DNA of 64,000 bases from Lentzea fradiae (lineage in GTDB: Bacteria; Actinomycetota; Actinomycetes; Mycobacteriales; Pseudonocardiaceae), in contig NZ_FNCC01000005.1 in assembly GCF_900100955.1 (NCBI RefSeq), forward strand, positions 62,001 to 126,000. Direction: 5' to 3'. This document shows, piece by piece, positions 25,049 to 33,617 of this stretch. The position numbers and the translations under genes were made by a program. Within the stretch, counting starts at the first letter, position 1; the number at the start of each line of letters is the position of its first letter. Under the pieces are notes generated by a model, which was not told the origin of the DNA, ran no database searches, and worked only from the letters and a program-made list of their open reading frames with translations.

Positions 25049-25717
25049 TCAGGCCCCGGACTGCTCGCGGATGGAGTGCCACGCCGACTTGATGTGACTG
25101 CACATCACCGACTGCGCCCATTCGCCGTCGTGCGCGCGCAACGCGGTGACGAGCTCGTGGTGGTGGGCGAGGCTGCGCCGCAACGACTCGGGGTTGTAGT
25201 GGGCGAACGTGCGCCACACGATCGGCACCTGCACGACCGACGCCAGCACCGTCGCGAGCCGGGTGTTGCCCGAGCCGTCGAGGATCGCCCGGTGGAACCG
25301 GTTGTTCAGCTCGGTCAGCCGGTCGAGGTCGGCCGGGTGGCCGTCCACGACCAGGGCGTCCATCCGGTGGGCCAGGTCGTCGAGCTGGTCGGTGTCGACG
25401 GTGCCGCGTTCGGCGGCCAGGCTGCAGCCCCACGGTTCGAGCACCGTCCGCAGGCTGAAGATCTCGTCGAGGTCGGCGACGTCCCAGCCCTTGACCTGCA
25501 CGCCCTTGTTGCGCTCGTAGGTCAGCAGGCCCTCGGCGGTGAGCCTGCGCAGGGCCTCCCGGACGGGGGTGCGGCTCACCCCGATCGAGTCGGCGAGCTC
25601 GCCCTCGCGCAGCCAGTCCCCGCCCGTCCGCTTCCCGGACAGGATCTCGTCGCGGATCAGCCGGTAGGCGTGGTCGGCGGCGTGCCGGCCGTCCTGTCCG
25701 TTCAGCGTGTCGCTCAT
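25049..25717 (-). CDS. GntR/FadR-family regulator
   Basis: 222 residues. The N-terminal winged helix is YRLIRDEILSGKRTGGDWLR then ELADSIGVSRTPVREALRRL. The all-helical FCD effector domain follows, with metal-ligand-like Asp/His residues (LTELNNRFHRAIL, LAHHHELVTAL). The ATG at 25717 is preferred over 25777, whose extension would cross the operator. It is divergent from the CoA-transferase operon, and inverted operator copies flank the gap. The likely effector is a carboxylate from the pathway. Confidence 0.88.
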   Translation of the reverse strand: MSDTLNGQDGRHAADHAYRLIRDEILSGKRTGGDWLREGELADSIGVSRTPVREALRRLTAEGLLTYERNKGVQVKGWDVADLDEIFSLRTVLEPWGCSLAAERGTVDTDQLDDLAHRMDALVVDGHPADLDRLTELNNRFHRAILDGSGNTRLATVLASVVQVPIVWRTFAHYNPESLRRSLAHHHELVTALRAHDGEWAQSVMCSHIKSAWHSIREQSGA

Positions 25718-25746
25718 TGAGAACGCACGGTAATAGATCCTGAGAA

Positions 25747-25851
25747 TTGTATGCAACCGTGAGTTCACCGTTGACACGGTGTCATCGCCAACCTAGCTTC
25801 TGCCTTGTCGGAGGTTGACTTAGATCACGCTCCGCTAGATGTTGCATACAA
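25747..25851. promoter_or_regulatory. Inverted GntR operator copies
   Basis: TTGTATGCAAC (25747-25757) and its exact inverted copy GTTGCATACAA (25841-25851) flank the divergent gap. TTGTATGCAA resembles known FCD-type GntR sites (TNGTNNNACNA-like). One lies by the regulator, the other 15 bp before the CoA-transferase start. Confidence 0.7.
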
Positions 25852-25866
25852 CGAGGGGTTTGGCGG

Positions 25867-27066
25867 ATGAGCGAACAGATGCCCTTGGCTGATCTGCGGG
25901 TCGTCGAGCTCGGTCAGCTGCTGGCCGGGCCGTTCTGCGGTCAGCTCCTGGGCGACTTCGGTGCCCAGGTGATCAAGGTGGAGGACCCGCGCAACGGTGA
26001 CCCCATGCGGCAGTGGGGCCGGGAGCGGCCCTACGGACGATCGCTGTGGTGGCCCGTCGTCGCCCGCAACAAGCAGTCCGTCACCGCCGACCTGCGGACC
26101 GAGGAAGGCCAGAAGCTCGTCGCGCGGCTCATCGCCGAGGCCGACGTGCTGATCGAGAACTTCCGTCCCGGCACGCTGGAGCGGTGGGGCATGAGCCCCG
26201 AGAAGCTCTGGGAGACGAACCCGAAGCTGGTCATCACCAGGGTCAGCGGCTACGGCCAGACCGGTCCGTACTCCAAGCGCGCGGGCTACGGCTCGATCGG
26301 CGAGGCGATGGGCGGCATCCGGTACACCACCGGCGACCCCGACCGCGCCCCCTCCCGCACCGGCATCTCGCTCGGCGACTCGCTGGCCGCGACGTTCGCG
26401 TGCATCGGCACGCTCGTCGCGCTGCACAACCGCGAGCGCACCGGCAAGGGCCAGATCGTCGACTCCGCCATCTACGAGGCGGTGCTCGCGATGATGGAGT
26501 CCCTCGTCCCCGAGTACCAGGTCGCGGGCTACCAGCGCGAGCGCACCGGCACCACGCTGCCGAACGTCGCCCCGAGCAACGTCTACCCGACCGCCGACGA
26601 CGAGATGGTCCTCCTCGCGGCCAACCAGGACACGGTGTTCCGCAGGCTCGCCGACGCGATGGGGCGTCCCGAGCTCGCCACCGACGAGCGCTACGCCACC
26701 CACGGCGCGCGCGGCAAGTACATGGAGGAGCTCGACGGCCTCATCGCCGAGTGGACGGCCACGATGAAGGCCGACGAGCTGCTCGAGCTGATGAACGACA
26801 AGGGCGTGCCCGCCGGCCGGATCTACCGCGCCAAGGACATGCTGGTCGACCCGCACTTCGCCGCCCGGGAGGCGATCGTCCGCCTCGTGCACCCGGAGAT
26901 CGGCGAGTTCGCCATGCACAACGTGGTGCCCAAGCTCTCGGACACGCCGGGCAGCATCCGCCACGTCGGGCCCGAGCTGGGCGAGCACAACGAAGCCATC
27001 TACCGCGATCTGCTCGGCCTCGGTGACGACGAGCTGGCGTCGTTGCGCTCGGCCGGTGTCATCTGA
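25867..27066 (+). CDS. Family III CoA-transferase (CaiB/BaiF)
   Basis: 399 residues. Transfers CoA between carboxylates and so activates a pathway acid. N-terminal LADLRVVELGQLLAGPFCGQ and QLLGDFGAQVIKVEDP are the family's opening motifs; VLIENFRPGTLERWG follows. At the position of the catalytic Asp of formyl-CoA transferase (QDAV) this protein has YEAV, a Glu seen in some CaiB subgroups. First gene of the catabolic operon; HyuA follows after 11 bp. Confidence 0.9.
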   Translation: MSEQMPLADLRVVELGQLLAGPFCGQLLGDFGAQVIKVEDPRNGDPMRQWGRERPYGRSLWWPVVARNKQSVTADLRTEEGQKLVARLIAEADVLIENFRPGTLERWGMSPEKLWETNPKLVITRVSGYGQTGPYSKRAGYGSIGEAMGGIRYTTGDPDRAPSRTGISLGDSLAATFACIGTLVALHNRERTGKGQIVDSAIYEAVLAMMESLVPEYQVAGYQRERTGTTLPNVAPSNVYPTADDEMVLLAANQDTVFRRLADAMGRPELATDERYATHGARGKYMEELDGLIAEWTATMKADELLELMNDKGVPAGRIYRAKDMLVDPHFAAREAIVRLVHPEIGEFAMHNVVPKLSDTPGSIRHVGPELGEHNEAIYRDLLGLGDDELASLRSAGVI

Positions 27067-27077
27067 GGAGGACGACA

Positions 27078-29165
27078 ATGACCTACCGGCTCGGCGTGGA
27101 CGTGGGCGGCACGTTCACCGACATCCTTCTCATCGACGAGGAAACAGGCCAGACGTACCGGGCCAAGACCTCGTCCACCCCCCAGGACCAGTCCATCGGC
27201 GTGCTGCGCGGCATCGAGCGCGTGTGCGAGGTGGCGGGCGCTGACCCGACCGAGATCACGTCCGTCTACCACGGCACGACCGTGGCGACGAACGCGATCC
27301 TGGAGGGCAAGGGCGCCAAGGTCGGTCTGGTGACCACCCACGGCTTCCGCCAGGTGCTCCAGATCGCCCGGTCGTTCGTCCCCGGCGGCCTCGCGGGCTG
27401 GATCATCTGGCCCAAGCCGGAGCCGCTCGCGGCGCTGGAGAACACCGTCGAGGTCAAGGGCCGCATCGCGGCCGACGGCTCGGTGGTCGACAAGCTCGAC
27501 GAGGACGACGTGCGCGCCCAGCTCGCGAAGCTGCGCACGGCGGGCATCGAGGCGCTGAGCGTCAGCCTGATCAACTCCTACGCGAACGCCGAGCACGAGC
27601 GCCGCGTCGGCGAGATCGCCGCGGAGGAGCTGCCGGGCGTCCCGGTGTCGCTGTCCTCCTCGGTGCTGCCGGAGCTGCGCGAGTACGAGCGCACGATCAC
27701 CACGGTCGCCAACGCCGCGGTGCAGCCGCAGGTGAAGCTCTACACGGCGAACCTCGCCTCGAAGCTGCGCGAGGGCGGCCTCACCGGCAAGCTCAGCATC
27801 CTGCGCAGCGACGGCGGCCTGGTCTCGGCCGACGCCGCCGCCGACAACCCGGTCAGCCTGCTGCTGTCCGGTCCCGCCGGTGGTGTCACGGGCGCGACCT
27901 GGGTGGCCGAGCAGGCGGGCTTCTCCGACTTCCTCACGTTCGACATGGGTGGCACGTCCACCGATGTGGCGCTGGTGCAGAACCTGACGCCGCGGATCGG
28001 CCGTGAGACCAACGTCGGCGACCTGAAGGTGCGCGCCACTTCGGTCGACGTGCGCACGGTCGGCGCGGGCGGCGGCTCCATCGCCCACGTCCCCGCGCTC
28101 ACCCAGGCGCTGCGCGTCGGCCCGCAGTCCGCGGGCGCCTCGCCCGGCCCCGCCGCGTACGGCAACGGCGGCACCGAGCCGACCGTGACGGACGCGAACG
28201 TCGTGCTCGGCTACCTGCCGACCGAGCTCGCGGGCGGCGAGATCAGCCTGGACCGCGACGCCTCGCGGGCGGCGGTCAAGTCCATCGCCGACGCCACCGG
28301 GCTCGGGTCGGTCGAGGCCGCGGCCGCGGGCATCATCGACATCGTCAACGAGAACATGTTCGGCGCGCTGCGCCTGGTCTCGGTGCAGCAGGGCTTCGAC
28401 CCGCGCGACTTCGCGCTGGTGGCCTTCGGTGGCGCCGGTCCGCTGCACGCCAACGCGCTGGGCAAGCTCACCGGTGCCTGGCCGGTGATCATCCCGCCGT
28501 CGCCCGGTGTGCTGTGCGCCTACGGCGACGCGACCACGAACCTGCGCGACGAGGCCGTCCGCACGCTCGTGCGCCGCTTCAGCGAGTTCACCGACGAGAG
28601 CCTGCGCGCGCTGCTCACCGAGCTGGGCGACAAGGCCCGCGGCACGCTGGTCGACCAGGAGGTCGACGAGGCCGACGTCCGCGTCGTCTACTCGGCCGAC
28701 CTGCGCTACCACGGCCAGGGCTTCGAGATCCCGGTCGAGGTCGACATCGACGCGTTCACCGGTGACGGGGCGGGCCTCGGCAGCCTGCGCGCCGCGTTCG
28801 ACGTGGAGCACCAGCGGCTCTTCTCCTTCGTGCTCGACAACGAGCACGAGGTCGTGACGATCCGCGCCACCGCGCACGGACCGCGCCCGCAGGTCGCCTC
28901 CGCGCAGCTCGCCGAGGGCGGCACGGACCCGTCGGCCGCCCTGCGCGACACCACCCGCATCTGGGTCGAGGGCGGCGAGGTGGAGGCCGGCGTCTACGAG
29001 CGGTCGAAGCTGCTCGCGGGCAACGTGGTGACCGGTCCGGCGATCGTCACCGAGATGGACTCCACCACTCTCGTGCTCCCCGGCCACGCTGCCGCGGTGC
29101 ACGCCAGTGGCAGCCTGCTCATCCGTCCGGTCGCCGAGACCGCTGAGCCCATCACGGAGAACTGA
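27078..29165 (+). CDS. hyuA: HyuA-type subunit, ATP-dependent hydantoinase/oxoprolinase family
   Basis: 695 residues. The N-terminal ATPase half starts GVDVGGTFTDILLIDEETG and contains YHGTTVATNAILEGKGAKVG. The central hydantoinase A domain has the phosphate motif TFDMGGTSTDVALV and SVDVRTVGAGGGSIA. Members use ATP to open cyclic amides (5-oxoproline, N-methylhydantoin, caprolactam) or to carboxylate ketones. It needs the HyuB partner encoded one base later. This suggests that a lactam/imide hydrolysis or a ketone carboxylation is part of the pathway. Confidence 0.9.
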   Translation: MTYRLGVDVGGTFTDILLIDEETGQTYRAKTSSTPQDQSIGVLRGIERVCEVAGADPTEITSVYHGTTVATNAILEGKGAKVGLVTTHGFRQVLQIARSFVPGGLAGWIIWPKPEPLAALENTVEVKGRIAADGSVVDKLDEDDVRAQLAKLRTAGIEALSVSLINSYANAEHERRVGEIAAEELPGVPVSLSSSVLPELREYERTITTVANAAVQPQVKLYTANLASKLREGGLTGKLSILRSDGGLVSADAAADNPVSLLLSGPAGGVTGATWVAEQAGFSDFLTFDMGGTSTDVALVQNLTPRIGRETNVGDLKVRATSVDVRTVGAGGGSIAHVPALTQALRVGPQSAGASPGPAAYGNGGTEPTVTDANVVLGYLPTELAGGEISLDRDASRAAVKSIADATGLGSVEAAAAGIIDIVNENMFGALRLVSVQQGFDPRDFALVAFGGAGPLHANALGKLTGAWPVIIPPSPGVLCAYGDATTNLRDEAVRTLVRRFSEFTDESLRALLTELGDKARGTLVDQEVDEADVRVVYSADLRYHGQGFEIPVEVDIDAFTGDGAGLGSLRAAFDVEHQRLFSFVLDNEHEVVTIRATAHGPRPQVASAQLAEGGTDPSAALRDTTRIWVEGGEVEAGVYERSKLLAGNVVTGPAIVTEMDSTTLVLPGHAAAVHASGSLLIRPVAETAEPITEN

Positions 29166-29166
29166 C

Positions 29167-31035
29167 ATGGCACGGCTTATCGAAACCGCGACCGAACCGT
29201 TGCGGCAGGTGGACGTCGACGTCGTCACCCTCGACCTGGTCGAGAACGGGCTGCGCAACGCCCGCTACGAGATGGACGAGGTGCTGTTCCGCACGGCCCT
29301 CTCGCCCGGCATCCGCGAGCAGCACGACGAGTTCCCGCTGATCGCCAACCGCGACGGCAAGATGGTCGTCGGCCAGTTCGGTCTGTCCATCCCGGACTTC
29401 CTGGAGAACTTCGACGGCGACATCGAGGAGGGCGACGTCCTGCTGACGTCGGACCCGTACTCGTGCGGCGCCGCGATCAGCCACGCCAACGACTGGCTGG
29501 TCGTCATCCCGATCTTCTTCGAGGGCCGGATCGTCGGCTGGTCGGCCATGTTCGGCCACATGTCCGACGTCGGCGGCAAGACGCCCGCGTCCATGCCGAC
29601 CGACGCGCGCACCATCTTCGAGGAGGGCGTGGTCATCCCGCCCTTCAAGCTCTACCGCAAGGGCGAGCTGGCCGACGACGCGCTGCGCATCATCCTCAAC
29701 CAGGTGCGCAAGCCGGACTGGAACCGCGCCGACCTCAACGGCATCGTCGCCGCGTGCCGCACGGCCGCGCGCCGCGTGCAGGAGATGTGCGCCCGGTTCG
29801 GCATCCACACCTACAACTCGGCGCTGGACCAGCTGCTCGACCGCAACTACCGCGCGATGAAGGTGTTGCTGCAGGCCGTCTTCAAGGACGGCGAGACCAT
29901 CTCGTTCACCGACTACATCTGCGACGACGGCCTGGGCTACGGCCCGTACGAGCTCAAGCTCAGCCTGACCCGCAACGGTGAGAAGGTCACGCTGGACTTC
30001 AGCGGGTCGAGCCCGCAGGCCCAGGGCCCGATCAACTACTTCATCAACGAGAACCTCATGCGGATGTTCTTCGGCATCTACATGATCACGGTCGCGGACC
30101 CGCAGATCCTCTGGAACGACGGCTTCTACCCGCTGGTGGACGTCATCATCCCGGAGGAGTCGTTCTGGAAGCCCAAGTACCCGGCCGCGCTCAACGCGCG
30201 CAACCACGGCATCGGCCGCGTGTTCGACCTCTTCGGCGGACTGCTCGGCCAGACGAACCCCGACCTGCTCAACGCCGCGGGCTTCTCGTCGTCGCCGCAC
30301 TTCATGTACTCGGGCAACTACAGCGAGGGCGACCGCAAGGGCGAGTGGTTCCAGCTGTACTCCATCGGGTTCGGCGGCATCCCCGGCCGTCCGCTCGGTG
30401 ACGGGCCGGACGGGCACTCGCTGTGGCCGTCGTTCGTCAACATCCCGTGCGAGTACCTGGAGTCGTACTACCCGCTGCGCGTCGAGCGCTGGGAGACCGT
30501 CGCCGACACCGGTGGCGCGGGTGTGCACCGCGGCGGCAACGCCGTGGACGTCGCCTACCGCTTCCTGGAGCCGGGCACGATCGCGATCCACGACGACCGC
30601 TGGCTCACCTACCCGTGGGGCGTCAACGGCGGCGAGCCGGGTGCCCGCAGCCGCAAGTGGATCGAGCGCGCCGACGGCACCACCGAGGTGCTGGGCAGCA
30701 AGGTGCACGACGTGCCGGTGCAGCGGGGCGACCTCCTGCACTTCGTCACGTGGGGTGGTGGCGGCTGGGGCGACCCGCTCGCCCGTGACCCGGAGCTCGT
30801 CGCGCTGGAGGTCCGCCGCGGCCTCGTCACCGCGCAGGGCGCGCGCCGCTACGGCGTCGTCTGCGACGAGGACGGCGTGGTCGACACCGAGGCCACCGAG
30901 AAGCTGCGCGAGGAGGTCCGGTCCACGCGCGGTCCGCTGCCCACGTTCGACCGCGGCCCCGAGCTGGCCACGATCCTGGAACGGGCGCTGGAGGAGACCG
31001 GTCTGCCGGCTCCGCTCAAGCCCGTCGTGTCGTGA
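29167..31035 (+). CDS. hyuB: HyuB-type subunit, hydantoinase/oxoprolinase family
   Basis: 622-residue hydantoinase B subunit. Seen in the sequence: DEVLFRTALSPGIREQHDEF, VLLTSDPYSCGAAISHANDW, VGWSAMFGHMSDVGG, and the Gly-rich C-terminal FVTWGGGGWGDPLARDPE that closes these subunits. It starts at ATG 29167 directly after the HyuA stop, so the two are made in equal amounts. The TGA overlaps the GTG of the next gene. The substrate is unknown (see HyuA). Confidence 0.9.
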   Translation: MARLIETATEPLRQVDVDVVTLDLVENGLRNARYEMDEVLFRTALSPGIREQHDEFPLIANRDGKMVVGQFGLSIPDFLENFDGDIEEGDVLLTSDPYSCGAAISHANDWLVVIPIFFEGRIVGWSAMFGHMSDVGGKTPASMPTDARTIFEEGVVIPPFKLYRKGELADDALRIILNQVRKPDWNRADLNGIVAACRTAARRVQEMCARFGIHTYNSALDQLLDRNYRAMKVLLQAVFKDGETISFTDYICDDGLGYGPYELKLSLTRNGEKVTLDFSGSSPQAQGPINYFINENLMRMFFGIYMITVADPQILWNDGFYPLVDVIIPEESFWKPKYPAALNARNHGIGRVFDLFGGLLGQTNPDLLNAAGFSSSPHFMYSGNYSEGDRKGEWFQLYSIGFGGIPGRPLGDGPDGHSLWPSFVNIPCEYLESYYPLRVERWETVADTGGAGVHRGGNAVDVAYRFLEPGTIAIHDDRWLTYPWGVNGGEPGARSRKWIERADGTTEVLGSKVHDVPVQRGDLLHFVTWGGGGWGDPLARDPELVALEVRRGLVTAQGARRYGVVCDEDGVVDTEATEKLREEVRSTRGPLPTFDRGPELATILERALEETGLPAPLKPVVS

Positions 31036-31655
31036 GTGACATGTCCACTTCGGACGACCCGTTCGACGGGACGCTGACGGGAGGAGGTAGTCCCGCTCTG
31101 GTCCTGATCGACCTGATGCGGGCCTACTTCACCGAGGGCAGCCCGTTGTTGCTGCCGTCGCGCGACTGCCTGGACTCGGCTTCCCGGGTCCTCGCGGCCG
31201 CGCGCTGGCACGGGGTCCCGGTCGTGCACACCAGGGTCGCCTACGCCAAGGACGGCGTGGACGGCGGCCTGTTCGTCCGCAAGGTCCCGGCGCTGCGGCT
31301 GCTGTTCGACGGCGGTGGCCCGCTCGGCGAGTTCATGCCGGAGGTCGAGCCGGCCGACGGCGAGCAGGTCGTGGTGAAGCAGTACCCCAGCGCCTTCTTC
31401 GGGACGCCTCTCGCGTCCGCGTTGCGGGCGCGCGGGGTCGACACCGTCGTCATCGCCGGGGTCAGCACCAGCGGGTGCGTCCGTGCGAGCGCGCTCGACG
31501 CGTTGCAGCACGGGTTCGTGCCGCTGGTGGTGCGGGAGGCGGTCGGCGACCGCACGCCCGAGACCCAGGAGACGAACCTGTTCGACATCCAGGCGAAGTG
31601 CGGCGAGGTCGTCGGCGAGTCGCACGTGCTGCGCTACCTGGCGGAGAAACGATGA
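31032..31655 (+). CDS. Isochorismatase-like amidohydrolase
   Basis: 207-residue cysteine hydrolase. The catalytic triad is visible: Asp in PALVLIDLMRAYF, Lys in VVVKQYPSAFFGT and Cys in VSTSGCVRASALDA. Family members hydrolyse N-carbamoylsarcosine, maleamate, nicotinamide or ureidoacrylate, i.e. small amides or carbamoyl groups. Following HyuAB it would be suited to release ammonia from a ring-opened product. GTG start within the HyuB stop (GTGA) and ATGA overlap with the next gene. Confidence 0.85.
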   Translation: MSDMSTSDDPFDGTLTGGGSPALVLIDLMRAYFTEGSPLLLPSRDCLDSASRVLAAARWHGVPVVHTRVAYAKDGVDGGLFVRKVPALRLLFDGGGPLGEFMPEVEPADGEQVVVKQYPSAFFGTPLASALRARGVDTVVIAGVSTSGCVRASALDALQHGFVPLVVREAVGDRTPETQETNLFDIQAKCGEVVGESHVLRYLAEKR

Positions 31656-32545
31656 GCATCGAGATCGTCGAAGTGTCCCCCCGGGACGGTCTGCAGAACG
31701 AGAAGACCGTACTCAGCACGGCGGACAAGGTGGAGCTCGTCGAAAGAGCCGTTCGCTCGGGGGCGAAACGGGTCGAGGTCACGAGTTTCGTCAACCCGTC
31801 GCGCGTGCCGCAGATGGCCGACGCCGACGAGCTGATGGCCGCCGTGCCGCGGTACGACGGCGTCCGCTACGCGGGGCTGGTGATGAACGGACGGGGCCTC
31901 GACCGCGCGCTCAAGGGCGAGGTGGACGAGGTCAACGTCGTGGTCGTGGCCACGGACACGTTCTGCGGCCGCAACCAGGGCGTCACGACCAAGGAGGCGT
32001 GCGAGACCGCGTCCTCGCTCGTCGCGGCGGCGCGGGAGGCGGGGAAGTTCACCACCGTCACCATCGGTGCCGCCTTCGGCTGCCCGTTCGAGGGCGAGGT
32101 GTCGCTCGACCGGCTCGGCGAGGTGCTCCGGCAGGTGCACGCCGCCGGCGCCGACGAGGTCGCGCTCGCGGACACCATCGGCGTCGCCGTGCCGACCGAC
32201 ATCACCGCGAAGCTCGCGCTGGCGCACGAGATCATCGGTGACGACGCGGTGCTGCGGCTGCACCTGCACGACACCCGCAACACGGCGGTCGCCAACGCGG
32301 TCGCCGCTGTCCAAAGTGGAGTGTTCGTGCTGGACTCCAGCATCGGCGGTGCGGGCGGCTGCCCGTTCGCGCCGGCCGCCACCGGCAACGTGGCGACGGA
32401 GGACCTCGCGTACCTGTTCGCCCGCATGGGCCAGGAGACGGGGATCGACCTGGAGGAGACCGTCGCGGCGGCCGTGTGGCTGGAGGAGAAGCTGGGCAAG
32501 AAGCTCCCCAGCGCGCTCGCCCGCGCGGGGAACTTCCCTTCCTGA
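31652..32545 (+). CDS. Hydroxymethylglutaryl-CoA lyase-like enzyme
   Basis: 297-residue DRE-TIM metallolyase. EVSPRDGLQNEKTVLSTADK carries the metal Asp and catalytic Arg. GAAFGCPFEGEV and LHLHDTRNTAVANAV hold the metal His residues. SIGGAGGCPFAPAATGNVAT carries the active-site Cys loop. It cleaves HMG-CoA or a related 3-hydroxy-acyl-CoA to acetoacetate/oxoacid plus acyl-CoA. With the CoA-transferase it would form the last, CoA-dependent steps of the pathway. ATG overlaps the previous stop; a terminator follows. Confidence 0.9.
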   Translation: MSIEIVEVSPRDGLQNEKTVLSTADKVELVERAVRSGAKRVEVTSFVNPSRVPQMADADELMAAVPRYDGVRYAGLVMNGRGLDRALKGEVDEVNVVVVATDTFCGRNQGVTTKEACETASSLVAAAREAGKFTTVTIGAAFGCPFEGEVSLDRLGEVLRQVHAAGADEVALADTIGVAVPTDITAKLALAHEIIGDDAVLRLHLHDTRNTAVANAVAAVQSGVFVLDSSIGGAGGCPFAPAATGNVATEDLAYLFARMGQETGIDLEETVAAAVWLEEKLGKKLPSALARAGNFPS

Positions 32546-32559
32546 GACAGGCACGAGCA

Positions 32560-32600
32560 GGGGGCGGCCCACCGGACACGGTGGCCGCCCCCTTCGGTTT
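32560..32600 (+). terminator. Operon terminator after HMG-CoA lyase-like gene
   Basis: A long GC stem (32560-32568 with 32584-32592, extended by 32570-32574/32579-32583) is followed by ttcggtttt. It ends the CoA-transferase operon 15 bp after its last stop. Confidence 0.85.
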
Positions 32601-32655
32601 TCCCGCTCACCGGGACGCGGTGCGCGGGCACGACATGGCTGATGAGGAGAAGCGG

Positions 32656-33540
32656 ATGCCGAACGGTGTGCTGACGGGGAAAGTCGTCGTGGTCACCGGC
32701 GCTGGTGCCGGGCTGGGCAGGGCGTACGCGGAGCACGCGGCCGACGCCGGGGCGACCGTGATCGTCAACGACGTCAACGCGGAGGGCGCGGAGACGACCG
32801 CGGAATCGATCCGGAAGGCGGGCGGGGCGGCGCACACCAGCTCGCACTCGGTGAGCGACGCGGACGCCGTGGAGGAGCTGTTCGACTGGATCGAGTCCGA
32901 CCTCGGCCCGCTCACCGGGCTCGTCAACAACGCGGGGATCGGCTACGGCGCCTACCCGTGGGAGGAAGACCCGGCGCGGATGCAGCGAGCGGTGTCCGTC
33001 AACGTGCTCGGCACGTTGCTGTGCGGAGCCAAGGCGCTCGCGCTGATGACGCCGCGGGGCAGCGGTTCCGTGGTCAACATCGGGTCCGGCGTGTCCCTCG
33101 GCGTGACCGGCAGGGCGACGTACGCGGCGTGCAAGGGCGCGGTGGCGTCGGCGACCTACGCGTGGGCGCTGGACTGCGCGGACACCGGCGTGCGCGTCAA
33201 CAGCGTCAGCCCGATCGCCGTGACGGGCATGACACCACAGGGCTTCACCGGTCCCGGCGGCTCCGCGCTGAACGACGACCCGAACCGGGTCGCGCCGCTG
33301 GTGACGTGGTTGCTCAGCGATCTTTCCGTGCCCATGACGGGGCAGACGCTCCGGTTCGACGGCCGCTCGTTGCGGATCATCACCCACCCCCGTCTGGGGG
33401 AGCCGGAGCTCGTCCGGCCGCAGTGGACGGTCGGCTCGTTCGTGTCCGCGTTCGAGGAGACGTTCTCCGACCGCCTGGAGGACATCGGCTGGGAGCGCAG
33501 GCCGTCGCCGCGTCCCGGTGCGCCGGTGGTCCGGCCGTAA
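32656..33540 (+). CDS. SDR-family dehydrogenase
   Basis: 294-residue short-chain dehydrogenase with a longer C-terminus than usual. NAD(P) motif TGAGAGLGRAYAEHA, NNAG, catalytic SGV...YAACK. After residue 225 comes an extension (LRIITHPRLGEPELVRPQW, FEETFSDRLEDIG) of the kind seen in MFE-2-like or 3-oxo-acyl dehydrogenases. The ATG at 32656 follows AGGAGAAGCGG at good spacing; ATG 32635 is the alternative. It lies after the terminator, so readthrough or its own promoter is needed. Confidence 0.83.
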   Translation: MPNGVLTGKVVVVTGAGAGLGRAYAEHAADAGATVIVNDVNAEGAETTAESIRKAGGAAHTSSHSVSDADAVEELFDWIESDLGPLTGLVNNAGIGYGAYPWEEDPARMQRAVSVNVLGTLLCGAKALALMTPRGSGSVVNIGSGVSLGVTGRATYAACKGAVASATYAWALDCADTGVRVNSVSPIAVTGMTPQGFTGPGGSALNDDPNRVAPLVTWLLSDLSVPMTGQTLRFDGRSLRIITHPRLGEPELVRPQWTVGSFVSAFEETFSDRLEDIGWERRPSPRPGAPVVRP

Positions 33541-33556
33541 ACCCGAAACCACTTTC

Positions 33557-33589
33557 GTAGAGCTGCTGTAGAGGACTCGCGCGGAGGAT
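33557..33589 (+). promoter_or_regulatory. SARP-type direct-repeat promoter 1
   Basis: GTAGAG at 33557-33562 and again at 33568-33573 (11 bp apart), then 10 bp and GAGGAT (33584-33589) as a possible -10 box, 28 bp before the GTG of the flavin oxidoreductase gene. Same layout as at 49283, 52167 and (weaker) 47271. Confidence 0.7.
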
Positions 33590-33617
33590 TCCGCCAGAGT
33601 TCGACGGGAGGAAGACC

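Noticed and set aside
27000..29258. A 752-codon minus-strand frame opposite HyuA
   Set aside because: Antisense artefact of GC-rich third positions; low-complexity Arg/Gly/Val composition, no motifs.
32560..32655. Possible extension of the SDR at 32656 upstream to 32476
   Set aside because: The extension would run through a strong terminator and the end of the HMG-CoA-lyase-like gene; a good ribosome site supports 32656.
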